Below are positions 1 through 7,841 of a DNA stretch of 23,653 nt, piece after piece; the first letter of the stretch is position 1; each line of letters opens with the position of its first letter. The translations under genes were made by a program, and so were the position numbers. The notes beneath the pieces were generated by a model. That model made no database searches. It had not been told where the DNA came from and saw only the letters and a list, made by a program, of their open reading frames with translations. Source of the stretch: Bacteroidales bacterium UBA2939. Its GTDB lineage: Bacteria > Bacteroidota > Bacteroidia > Bacteroidales > P3. The DNA lies in contig DECD01000015.1 of assembly GCA_002349055.1 (NCBI GenBank), forward strand, positions 1-23,653, read 5' to 3'.

Positions 1-741
1 CCGCTGCATGTGCGCAATCCGCGGACGGCGAAGCAGCAGAGCAACCGCCAGCTGTTCAGGCAGATGGTGGACCTGGCGAGCCACATGAAGTTCGCCCTGC
101 GCAAAGGGCTGCGGGGTGTGTCGCTGGGTATGCACGTCACGGAGTGCAACCTGTTCGTGAAGAGGAACAAGGAATGTTTCTCTCTGGACGGAGAGGGACG
201 GATGGTTGTGGACTGGGAGAGGCTGATTGTCAGCGAGGGCGAGGTGGCAGCGCCGGGGTTTACTGGCACAGCACACATGGACACAGCACACATGGACACA
301 CCCCTCAGTCAGCCGCAAGCGGCTGCCAGCTCCCCTAACTTAGGGGAGCAGCTGGATGGCAAAGGTCGCGGCAGAAAGCATCTCGGCTCCTCCCCTAAGT
401 TAGGGGAGGGGGACCGCCGCGGAGCGGTGGTGGAGGGGTGTGTGGAAATCCCGTTTGAGTGGGACGGCGGTAGCGGTGACGACGAGGTGTATGTTTATGC
501 CTACTGCCCTGAGATGGAGGAGGGTGAGCTGAGTGCGTCGGCGTGGCGGCGGTCGGGGCGCGTGCAGTTGACGCTGCCAGAAAGATGGCAAGGGAAGGCA
601 GTGCATCTCTACGGCTTTGCGGTGGATGAGAAGGGCCAGGCCAGCGCGACGGTGTACATCGGCGCGATGGAGATGGCAAAGTACCCGATACGGGAGGCAA
701 CAAAGGACATAAGCCCAAAATCAACTGTTGCCTCTCAGTAA
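1..741 (+). CDS. DUF6266 family protein, 5' end outside window
   Basis: The frame is open from base 1, so the true start lies upstream; the GTG at 10 is only an internal codon. The opening residues contain NPRTAKQQSNRQLF, which matches NPRTTEQQKHRAKL in the second copy at 22333-23019; this motif and the strand-rich C-terminal half ending near SATVYIG fit the DUF6266 family of Bacteroidota, whose function is unknown. Residues about 99-148 (counted from base 1) do not look like the family: they are encoded by a 148-bp palindromic insertion (296-443) preceded by a 15-bp tandem repeat, yet the frame stays open. The gene ends in TAA at 739-741, inside the A-tract of the facing terminator. The family call is from recalled motifs and internal paralogy. 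Whether the protein with its 50-residue insert is functional is unknown. Confidence 0.75.
   Translation, partial: PLHVRNPRTAKQQSNRQLFRQMVDLASHMKFALRKGLRGVSLGMHVTECNLFVKRNKECFSLDGEGRMVVDWERLIVSEGEVAAPGFTGTAHMDTAHMDTPLSQPQAAASSPNLGEQLDGKGRGRKHLGSSPKLGEGDRRGAVVEGCVEIPFEWDGGSGDDEVYVYAYCPEMEEGELSASAWRRSGRVQLTLPERWQGKAVHLYGFAVDEKGQASATVYIGAMEMAKYPIREATKDISPKSTVASQ
267..300 (+). repeat. 15-bp tandem repeat, about 2.3 copies
   Basis: The unit CACAGCACACATGGA occurs at 267-281 and 282-296, followed by the first four bases of a third copy. It lies inside the DUF6266 frame and encodes the repeated TAHMD. It directly abuts the left terminal repeat of the palindromic insertion, so it may be slippage near the insertion point. 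Confidence 0.8.
296..443. mobile_element. MITE-like palindromic element inside DUF6266 gene
   Basis: The element is bounded by perfect 11-bp terminal inverted repeats, ACACACCCCTC at 296-306 and GAGGGGTGTGT at 433-443. Inside are two near-identical palindromes: arms GCTCCCCTAA/TTAGGGGAGC at 329-338/340-349 and CCTCCCCTAA/TTAGGGGAGG at 389-398/400-409. Smaller hairpins lie at 311-324 and 413-428. The left and right halves are imperfect inverted copies of each other. A GG dinucleotide flanks both ends (294-295 and 444-445), which could be a 2-bp target duplication. There is no room for a transposase, so it would be non-autonomous. It adds a stop-free, in-frame segment to the host gene. Mobility is inferred from structure only; no other copy is visible in this window. 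Confidence 0.6.
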
Positions 742-773
742 AAAAAAGGTGTCCCACTGGAAGCAGGACACCT
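740..773 (-). terminator. Rho-independent terminator of the greA-HIT unit
   Basis: On the minus strand an 8-bp perfect stem (AGGTGTCC, 766-773, pairing with GGACACCT, 747-754) with an 11-nt loop is followed by a run of eight T residues (A-tract 740-747 on the plus strand). It lies 24 bp after the HIT gene stop. The A-tract overlaps the stop codon of the convergent DUF6266 gene. Confidence 0.85.
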
Positions 774-797
774 CGTAAACATGAAACAAAAATTTCT

Positions 798-1190
798 CTA
801 CTCGATGGCGGCGGCAATCTTGGCGGCCAGGGCCTTCAGCTCGTCGGGCGACATTTCGACATGATGGCCGAAGTTGAGGTCGCCGGGCTTATTGAGGGGC
901 ATGAGGTGGATGTGGACGTGGGGGACGTCGATGCCCACCACGGCCTCGCCGACCTTGATGCAGGGACAGACCTTCTTCAGACCCTTGGCGACACGCTTGG
1001 CAAAGAGGTGCAGCTCGGTGAAGAGGTCGTCGTCGAGGTCGAAAATGTAGTCGACTTCCTGCTTGGGGATGCAGAGCACATGGCCGGGAACGACGGGGTT
1101 GATGTCGAGGAAAGCGAAGCAGCGCTCGGTTTCGAAGACCTTGTAGCAGGGAATCTCACCCGCCACAATTTTGCTGAAAATGGTAGCCAT
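798..1190 (-). CDS. HIT (histidine triad) family hydrolase
   Basis: This 130-residue protein has the usual length of an HINT-type nucleotide-binding hydrolase. The histidine triad HVHIHLMPL has His at 91, 93 and 95; in this family the middle histidine is the catalytic nucleophile for hydrolysis of nucleoside phosphoramidates or related nucleotides. The N-terminus (FSKIVAGEIP) and the FLDINPVVPGHVL segment are also typical. It is a soluble cytoplasmic protein with no signal peptide. The start ATG lies two bases after the greA stop codon, so the two genes are almost certainly one transcript and may be translationally coupled. A terminator follows. The family is clear, but the physiological substrate cannot be told from sequence. 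Confidence 0.93.
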   Translation of the reverse strand: MATIFSKIVAGEIPCYKVFETERCFAFLDINPVVPGHVLCIPKQEVDYIFDLDDDLFTELHLFAKRVAKGLKKVCPCIKVGEAVVGIDVPHVHIHLMPLNKPGDLNFGHHVEMSPDELKALAAKIAAAIE

Positions 1191-1192
1191 AA

Positions 1193-1666
1193 CTATCGTT
1201 CAATTTTGATGAGTTCGAAATTCATTTTGCCGGCAGGAACGTTGACCTCGACGACATCGCCCACCTTGTGACCGAGGAAGGCCGAGGCAAAGGGCGAGGT
1301 GATGGAGATTTTGCCCTGCTTGAGGTTGGCCTCGCTCTCGGGGACGATGGTGTACTTCTGCTCCATCTTGTTCTTGACGTTGCGGATGGTGATGATGGAG
1401 AGGAGGAGCACCTTGGAGGTGTCGATTTTCGACTCGTCGAGCAGGCGGGCGTTGGCCACAAGCTCCTGGAGCTTGGAGATGCGGGCCTCGAGGTGGCCCT
1501 GGGCCTCCTTGGCGGCGTCGTACTCGGCGTTCTCGGAGAGGTCGCCTTTGTCGCGGGCCTCGGCGATGGCGGCGGAGGCGGCGGGACGCTCGACGGCGAT
1601 GAGCTGGTGGAGCTCGTCTTTGAGCTTCTGAAGCCCTTCTTCACTGTAATATTTGATTTCTGACAT
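1193..1666 (-). CDS. greA: Transcription elongation factor GreA
   Basis: GreA rescues backtracked RNA polymerase by stimulating cleavage of the nascent transcript. The 157-residue length is normal. The N-terminal coiled-coil hairpin (about residues 8-78) carries the tip motif GDLSENAEY, with acidic residues Asp42 and Glu45 matching the catalytic pair Asp41/Glu44 of E. coli GreA. The C-terminal FKBP-like domain contains the usual SPFASAFLGHKVGD segment. It is the first gene after a terminator that ends the barrel gene upstream. I see no clear TAnnTTTG box in the short gap (1667-1690), so it may depend partly on read-through. The HIT gene follows two bases after its stop. Confidence 0.97.
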   Translation of the reverse strand: MSEIKYYSEEGLQKLKDELHQLIAVERPAASAAIAEARDKGDLSENAEYDAAKEAQGHLEARISKLQELVANARLLDESKIDTSKVLLLSIITIRNVKNKMEQKYTIVPESEANLKQGKISITSPFASAFLGHKVGDVVEVNVPAGKMNFELIKIER

Positions 1667-1689
1667 GATAGGGGTTTTTCTTGGGTTTT

Positions 1690-1729
1690 AAAAAGGTGGG
1701 AAAGGCTCGAAAAAAGCCTTTCCCAACTT
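1690..1729 (-). terminator. Terminator after the PorV/PorQ-like gene
   Basis: Reading the minus strand, AAGTTGGGAAAGGCT (1729-1715) pairs with AGCCTTTCCCACCTT (1707-1693) with one mismatch and a 7-nt loop, then a short T-run (plus-strand A's 1690-1694). It lies about 25 bp after the stop of the barrel gene and before greA, separating the surface-protein operon from greA-HIT. Confidence 0.8.
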
Positions 1730-1753
1730 TGGTTAATGTGTCGTGTTCAAACT

Positions 1754-2827
1754 TTAGAACCGGAAGCTGGCGCCAATCGAATGGGTACCCTTGAGAGGCG
1801 TGGCAGCCTGATAAGAGTAGTTGAGGGTGAGTCCGGTGTTGTTGCCTTCTTTCTTCGACAGGGGGATGTCGGCCGAGACACCGGCGCAGATGCCGTTGTT
1901 GGCAGTGGCGCGGTCGCTCTCGTCCCACAGGCCGGGCTGGAAGATGTAACCGGCACGGAGCTGGAGGATGTTGAGCAGGCTATACTCGAGACCGAGGGTG
2001 TAGTTGTCGCGCAGGAAGGCGTTGGAGGTGAAGGCCGCTGCCACAGTGAGGCGCTGATCCCACTTCGTGAAGAAGAAGTCGTAGGAGAGACCGATGTTGA
2101 GGCAGGTGGGAAGCTCCATCTCGGCAGAACGGGTCTGAACGGTGAAGTTGTTTCCGGCGGTGTTGACCATCTGCAAGGAGAGACCAGTACCGTCGAACTT
2201 CATGGAAGGACCCCAGTTCTTGAGGGAGATACCGAACTTCAACTGGTCGTTCTGGCCAGTGACATACTGGATACCAGCATCGATGCCGAAACCGGAAGCG
2301 GACACGTTGTCGGTGCTCTCGGTGACAATCTTGATGACGGCACCACCATGAATGCTGTTGGTGAAGCTGTGGGCATAGGCCAGGTTGATGTTCATGTAGC
2401 TGGGCGAATAGGTACCGTTGGTACCAATCTCGGGACTAAGTTCCTTGGTAACGGCGATGTCGCCGAATCCCATGGCCATGACATAAGCACCGAGGACACC
2501 CGCGTCGAAGACACGGATACCGATACCGAAGGTGTTGATGGAGGCACCGCTGGAAAGACCCGAGCGGCCACCATAAAGCATGGTGTTGGCATAAGCCACC
2601 TCGACATTTCCAACGAAGGCGAGACCGGCCACGTTGTTGAACATGGCTTCGAGGCCGCGGACATTGGCGATGTTGACACCACCCCAACCGGTGCTGCGGG
2701 TCCAGGGATTGATAAGCAACTCGGAGGCACCCGTTGTTCCACGGCGTTCATCGTTGCCGGCCTGGGCCGACGGAGCGAGCACCGTGAGAATCAGAACTAC
2801 AGCAAATATTCTTAATATATTTTTCAT
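1754..2827 (-). CDS. PorV/PorQ family outer-membrane beta-barrel protein
   Basis: This 357-residue protein has a cleavable signal peptide (hydrophobic residues about 5-19, probable cleavage after AQA at 23), then the PorV/PorQ-type opening GASELLINPWTRSTGWGG, with NVRGLEAMFNNVAGLA soon after. The rest is alternating-pattern strands ending in a terminal Phe (ASFRF), as expected for an outer-membrane barrel of the FadL-like superfamily. PorV itself is the T9SS component that carries cargo to the attachment machinery, and PorQ is a relative. This paralog sits 35 bp downstream of a giant protein with a T9SS-like C-terminus and a TonB-dependent receptor, so it may serve that protein specifically. 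This role is inferred. It is unlikely to be PorV itself because the usual T9SS neighbours are absent. A terminator follows. Confidence 0.85.
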   Translation of the reverse strand: MKNILRIFAVVLILTVLAPSAQAGNDERRGTTGASELLINPWTRSTGWGGVNIANVRGLEAMFNNVAGLAFVGNVEVAYANTMLYGGRSGLSSGASINTFGIGIRVFDAGVLGAYVMAMGFGDIAVTKELSPEIGTNGTYSPSYMNINLAYAHSFTNSIHGGAVIKIVTESTDNVSASGFGIDAGIQYVTGQNDQLKFGISLKNWGPSMKFDGTGLSLQMVNTAGNNFTVQTRSAEMELPTCLNIGLSYDFFFTKWDQRLTVAAAFTSNAFLRDNYTLGLEYSLLNILQLRAGYIFQPGLWDESDRATANNGICAGVSADIPLSKKEGNNTGLTLNYSYQAATPLKGTHSIGASFRF

Positions 2828-2862
2828 CTCTGTATTTATTTAGGTGTGTTATCAAACTACAA

Positions 2863-5800
2863 TTAGAAACCGAAGGAGTTGAGGTCGACGGGACGCATGG
2901 TGCCGAACCACTTGATGACACGCTCGCCGATGCCGGGAACCGTGACGTGGATCAGATACATACCGCCAGCGATGGGAATACCGCTCTGGTTGTGGAGATC
3001 CCAGTCAACGGTGGTGTTCTCGGCACCAATGGAAGCATCGCGGGTGACGGCCGTGGGACCGAGGGTGCGGACGAGGGTGCCGTCCACAGTGTAGATGCGG
3101 ATGGTACAACCCTGTTTCACGCCGTTCTCGATGCCGGTGGGCAGGTTGACGATGCGGACCTTGGTCTCAAGCTGGCTCGCGGTCTCATATTCAGAGTAGC
3201 TGTAGTAGGGGTTCGGGACAACATAAATTTGTCCGAGGAGGGAATCGATATAATCCTGACGGGCGTTGCTGGCGGTGGCCAGGTTCTCGCGGACAGCCTC
3301 GTCGGCACTGAGGACGAACTGGTAGGCAGGCATCTCGTGGTTTCTGTTGGTGATACCAGCGCTGGCCGAGGTGGTGTTGTTGCCCGACAGGTAGTTGCTA
3401 TAGGGAGCGCGGACGTCGATGTCGATGGTCACATCGCAGGGGATGTCCATCGGGTTGGTGAAGACGAAGTCGGGGCTGACGCGAGGCATGTTGACCCAAG
3501 CCACAGAGGCATAGAGCATGGAGATGGAGTCACGCACGGGAACGGCATCGTCGGCAACGGAGGTGACACCGTGTGCCAGCTTGTAGATACCGTCTTTCTT
3601 GTGAGCCTGCATCAGACGGTCGAGCGACGAGAGCATGCTCATGGCCCAACGGCCGGCATCGTAGGAAGGTGTGTAGTAGTAGGTCATCTCGTCGGTACCA
3701 CGCTGCAGGTTGTAGAAGGGCTGCTGGCAGGAGTTCATGACGTAGATATAGTGACGACCACCGATGATGTAGTTGCCGGAGCCTTCAATCATGGACTCGT
3801 CGGGGTTCCACATCATGTCGGCACCGTGGTGCTGGACATAGCGCGAATCCTCACCGAACATGATGTTGAGGCGCTCGCCGGTGGCGGTGTTGATGGCATA
3901 GCCGGGGAACCAACCCATACCGTTCTCGCTGATGTAAGCGGGGTTGTTGGGATCGTTGACATCGGCGGTGATGCCGAGATCGGCACAGGTCTTACCCTCC
4001 TTGTTGACGGAGGCGTGGCGACGGGCGCTGAAACGACGGGCGTTGCCTTCGGCCTGAGTGTAGTCGTCGCACTGCTCGATGACCGGGCAGCGGGTCCACT
4101 TGGAGGTATCGGCGGTGACGACGATACGCACGCTGGGCACATTGGCGAGGGCGCTGTAATGGATGGCTTTGTTGAAGCCGTTGACCATCAGCTTGCGCTC
4201 AAGCTGGTTTTTGTTGATGCCAAGTGCAGACAGGGTGTCGTCGGAAGCCATATAATAGGAATAGTTGAAGCCGGGGTGGAAGGGCATCGTGGAGACGAGG
4301 CCGTAGGGAGCCCACATACCGTAGATAACACCTTCGAATTCCTGCTCTTTGTCGAGAGCCTCGGTAGCCAACTGGGCAGAGGTACCGTGGCTGGCATAGT
4401 AGCCGTGGAAGTAGTCCTCGTCGAGGTAGGATTCACCAAGGCTGTACTTCGTGGTGGAGTTTTGGAAGTCAACGTAGGAGTAAGCGGCGAACTGGGCACC
4501 GGAACGAATCCAGTTGTAGGCGAAATAGGAATCATTGTCGGCCACACCGGAGAGCCACTGCTTGTTGTTGTCGGCAAAGGTAAGTTCGGAGCTCAGGACA
4601 CAGCCCTTGGTGGCGGCACCGCCTTTGAAGCGGGCCTCGTAGGGGTTGTTCAGAGCATAGACAACCTCGGAGGCGACAGGCTTGGGATTGACCAGCGTGA
4701 CAGCAAGACCAAGGTCGAGGAAGAGCTGCTCGTTGAAGCGGCCAATCTCGAAGTCGGACCAGATGGTGTCGCGATAAGTCCACTTGCCATCGCTATAGGA
4801 GGAGTCGACATGGCCGCCGCCGTCGCGGACGATGCACCAACGAGTGGAGCCGTCGACAGTGGTGGTGTCCTTGCTCTTATTGTTGAAGAGGATGTTGAAG
4901 CGGCCTTCGTGAATCTTCAGGGGGTCGATGACACGCACGTTGACAGGACCGTAGTTTTCCTCGTACATGGGGTTACCGATGACGCAGGGGTTGGTCATAG
5001 TACGACGGTCGACACCAGCGGCGGTGACACGGCCGGTAAGCTCGCCGGGAGCCTTGGGCAGGAGACCCTGAGCGGGGTCACCCATGAGGGTGTCGATAGC
5101 GGCCTGGGTGAGACGGAGGACATTGCCACCGTTACCAAAACCGCCGAGACGGACAATGCGGGGGCTCATGCCAAATTCGGCCTGGGGTTCTTTACCACCA
5201 TCCTCGGCAGCAGGGCTGTGAGGAATGACAGTGATGGGCATGATGCTACCGCCCTTCTCAGTCTTACGACCAGCAAGGTAGGGTTCTTTCTGACCATCGA
5301 GGTAAGCGGCCTCGGTCTGCGAGAACTCTTTGTAGCGGTTGTGGGCGTAAGCGATGGCGACGAAGTAGTATTCGCGGTTGTTGACAAGAGCGGTGTTGAC
5401 ACCAGTGGCGAAAGCGTCCTTGGTGATGCGGAACACGTGCTGGATACCAGTGTTGGCACCCTGCACCTTGACATTACCAGCCAAGATACCGGTACGGGTG
5501 TCGGTGGTGTAGTTGACGAGCGTTCCAATACCAAGCGACGGGTTGGGGTTGGTCTTGGCAACGGTGTCGCCATTGGCATTAACCTCATACTCGCCATCAA
5601 TGATGGAGTCGTAGTAGTTCTCGATGTCGCACTGGGCCACGAGGGCGGCCTTGGTGGGATCGTCGATATCGGCGATGGAGCAGGAAGCATCCTTCAGCTG
5701 GAAGATTTGGTAGCCTTCGAAACGATAGTAGACATCGTAAGCGTGGCTGTTGCCGTCTTCATCGGTATAGGTGCTGGGGATGGAGGGAGAGGGCTCCATG

Positions 5801-7815
5801 TAGGACTCGCCGTAGTTGTTGGACGAGGGGTTCTCATAAGAGAGGTAGAGGATAACCTCGTTGGAGAGCTCCTGAGCGGAGAGCGTCGGGGCATCGGGAC
5901 CATCGAGGACCTTGAAGCAGTTCTCGAACAGGCGCTGGCAGACGTCGTCAATCTGGCGGAGAAGCTCGACAGAAGACCAGTTGTTACCATTGGTGGCCTG
6001 GGCGAAAGGAATACCGACGGTGATGTAGTTAAGAGCACCGGGCTTCAGGGTGAAAGGACCTGCCGACTGCATGAAACGACGGTCGCCGGGGGTGACATCG
6101 GAACCGGAGGTAACCTCGGTCCAGTCGTTGGGGTTCTTGTCGGGAATCTGACCGTCAGTGCCCCAATGCCACGGGTCACTGTCGTCGGGGAACATAAAGT
6201 CGCAGTCGAGATTGGTAACACCCTGGTTGTAACCATTACCACCGAACTTCATGCGCTGACCATTGAGCCAGTAGCCACGCAGGTAGTAGTAGTAGTCGGA
6301 AGCCTTGCGGGGCTCACCAGTGTTACTGATTTCGTTCTGGTAGTACACGAAACGGCGCATACCGAAACGCTCGTCGTCGACAATGTTGTTACCAAAGTTG
6401 ACACCATTGATGGCGCAGTTTCCGATGGCGTCACCGGGAACGAAGTACCAGCTGTTGGGGTCGAGGGCGTAGAAGTCGTCGGCATGATAAGAGATGTCGA
6501 TAGTGTCGTAGACAATGCGGCCTTGAGCGTCGGTGGAGTCGACATTGGTGCCGCTCTTCTTCATCTTATAGTTGTTGAGGAGTTTCTTGAGAGGCTCGGA
6601 ACCGTTGGAGAGAATCCAGGAGATGTTGACCTTGGGATTGTCCTTGCCATCGGGGTCCATATAGGGGCCCTGGAAGAAGTCGATACCGACTGCGGGAGGA
6701 ATACCGGCATAGCTACCGGAACCGGGACCGTCGGAACCGTCACCGTTGTAGCAGTAGCCGAGACCACGGCGGACATCGCATCCGATGTAGTCGTCAGCAG
6801 CATAACCCAGGTCGGGGTCGACCCACTGGCTGAAGTAGGTGTCGCGCAACTCGTAGGAAGAACGGTTGATAATCTCGTAGGAGTAGAAGGTCATGTCGTT
6901 GATACGGTCGTTGGTGGAGAAGGCGAAAGCCTGGGCACGGATTTCAATACCGATAGGCTGACCCTTACTCTCGGTATGGGTGTTACCCATATCGTTGAAG
7001 ACCCACCAGATGGTCTGGTCACCCTTCAGCACCTGGTCGGAAAGAATACCGCCGGTGACAATCTTCTGCTCGGTCTCCATGGTGGGGATGGTCACAGTAG
7101 CCAGTTCGGGATGACGCTGCTTGATGGTACGGGGGCAGAGGTCGTTGTTGAAATCATAGTAGGGATAGTCACCATTGTGGGGGTTGTAGACACCATCGTT
7201 ATCGGCATCGTAGAAAGGAGCCAGATAGTTGGTGAGGTCCTCACCACCATCGCCGCTGGCGGGCCAGTTGAGGATGACCTCGGTGAGGTCCTCGCCCGGA
7301 TCGGACTTCATGGTAGCCGGCACGGTGGTATAGTCGAAGTGGTCCATGAAAGCCATCACTTCGGCTTTGGTGATGATGTAATGCTTGTCATAATAGTTAC
7401 ACACCGGAAGGTCGATGGATGCGGTACCATTAATCTTCAGGGGACCGGGCCAGTAGTCGTCACCCTCGGAACCGAAGCGGAGGGCGGCAATACGGAGCTG
7501 GTCGTTGACATCGGTACCACCAATCCAAAGAGCGGCACAGAACATCGGGCAGGTGTTGCTATTCTTGGGCAGGTGGTACTGGGCCACGGAGCCGTCGTAC
7601 CACATGTTGCCATAGCCGTTAATCAGGGCACGGACATTGTTGATGTTAAGCTCTGCCGTACTCTGGGCACGCTTACAGGCAGCAGCCTTGGCCCTGACCT
7701 CAGCGTTTCTCGCGTTGGTTTTCTTGCACTCAATGCACTCGCGGGCGGAGACCGTCGACGAGAACGTGACAAATAGCAAAGAAACCAATACTAATTTGCT
7801 ATATATATTTTTCAT
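2863..7815 (-). CDS. Giant secreted surface protein with FlgD-like/T9SS-type C-terminus
   Basis: This 1650-residue protein has an N-terminal signal peptide (cleavage near residue 24) followed by a cysteine-containing segment (ECIECKK, with another Cys near 47). The N-terminal region has motifs I recall from large T9SS-type cargo proteins of Bacteroidota: ALWIGG (95-100), WPGPL (122-126), and a calcium-loop-like DADNDG (203-208) followed by NGDYP. The last 120 residues contain VVPNPY (1532-1537), CTIRIYTVDG (1570-1579), and GGMYLIHV (1617-1624) with KWFG (1635-1638), resembling the FlgD Ig-like/Por C-terminal fold that directs export by T9SS. The tail continues about 12 residues past KWFG, which is not the classic type-A ending. 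No catalytic domain is recognised. It lies between a TonB-dependent receptor (26 bp upstream) and a PorV-like gene (35 bp downstream). Surface display is likely; the ligand is unknown. Confidence 0.8.
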   Translation of the reverse strand: MKNIYSKLVLVSLLFVTFSSTVSARECIECKKTNARNAEVRAKAAACKRAQSTAELNINNVRALINGYGNMWYDGSVAQYHLPKNSNTCPMFCAALWIGGTDVNDQLRIAALRFGSEGDDYWPGPLKINGTASIDLPVCNYYDKHYIITKAEVMAFMDHFDYTTVPATMKSDPGEDLTEVILNWPASGDGGEDLTNYLAPFYDADNDGVYNPHNGDYPYYDFNNDLCPRTIKQRHPELATVTIPTMETEQKIVTGGILSDQVLKGDQTIWWVFNDMGNTHTESKGQPIGIEIRAQAFAFSTNDRINDMTFYSYEIINRSSYELRDTYFSQWVDPDLGYAADDYIGCDVRRGLGYCYNGDGSDGPGSGSYAGIPPAVGIDFFQGPYMDPDGKDNPKVNISWILSNGSEPLKKLLNNYKMKKSGTNVDSTDAQGRIVYDTIDISYHADDFYALDPNSWYFVPGDAIGNCAINGVNFGNNIVDDERFGMRRFVYYQNEISNTGEPRKASDYYYYLRGYWLNGQRMKFGGNGYNQGVTNLDCDFMFPDDSDPWHWGTDGQIPDKNPNDWTEVTSGSDVTPGDRRFMQSAGPFTLKPGALNYITVGIPFAQATNGNNWSSVELLRQIDDVCQRLFENCFKVLDGPDAPTLSAQELSNEVILYLSYENPSSNNYGESYMEPSPSIPSTYTDEDGNSHAYDVYYRFEGYQIFQLKDASCSIADIDDPTKAALVAQCDIENYYDSIIDGEYEVNANGDTVAKTNPNPSLGIGTLVNYTTDTRTGILAGNVKVQGANTGIQHVFRITKDAFATGVNTALVNNREYYFVAIAYAHNRYKEFSQTEAAYLDGQKEPYLAGRKTEKGGSIMPITVIPHSPAAEDGGKEPQAEFGMSPRIVRLGGFGNGGNVLRLTQAAIDTLMGDPAQGLLPKAPGELTGRVTAAGVDRRTMTNPCVIGNPMYEENYGPVNVRVIDPLKIHEGRFNILFNNKSKDTTTVDGSTRWCIVRDGGGHVDSSYSDGKWTYRDTIWSDFEIGRFNEQLFLDLGLAVTLVNPKPVASEVVYALNNPYEARFKGGAATKGCVLSSELTFADNNKQWLSGVADNDSYFAYNWIRSGAQFAAYSYVDFQNSTTKYSLGESYLDEDYFHGYYASHGTSAQLATEALDKEQEFEGVIYGMWAPYGLVSTMPFHPGFNYSYYMASDDTLSALGINKNQLERKLMVNGFNKAIHYSALANVPSVRIVVTADTSKWTRCPVIEQCDDYTQAEGNARRFSARRHASVNKEGKTCADLGITADVNDPNNPAYISENGMGWFPGYAINTATGERLNIMFGEDSRYVQHHGADMMWNPDESMIEGSGNYIIGGRHYIYVMNSCQQPFYNLQRGTDEMTYYYTPSYDAGRWAMSMLSSLDRLMQAHKKDGIYKLAHGVTSVADDAVPVRDSISMLYASVAWVNMPRVSPDFVFTNPMDIPCDVTIDIDVRAPYSNYLSGNNTTSASAGITNRNHEMPAYQFVLSADEAVRENLATASNARQDYIDSLLGQIYVVPNPYYSYSEYETASQLETKVRIVNLPTGIENGVKQGCTIRIYTVDGTLVRTLGPTAVTRDASIGAENTTVDWDLHNQSGIPIAGGMYLIHVTVPGIGERVIKWFGTMRPVDLNSFGF

Positions 7816-7841
7816 CTTTATAATATTTTATCGCGTTGGGA

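Noticed and set aside
2947..7776. 1,609-codon open frame on the plus strand opposite the giant gene
   Set aside because: It aligns codon for codon with the minus-strand gene and is open only because that gene avoids TTA, CTA and TCA. The translation is low-complexity Gly/Val/Asp-rich with no domains, while the minus-strand gene has a signal peptide and family motifs.
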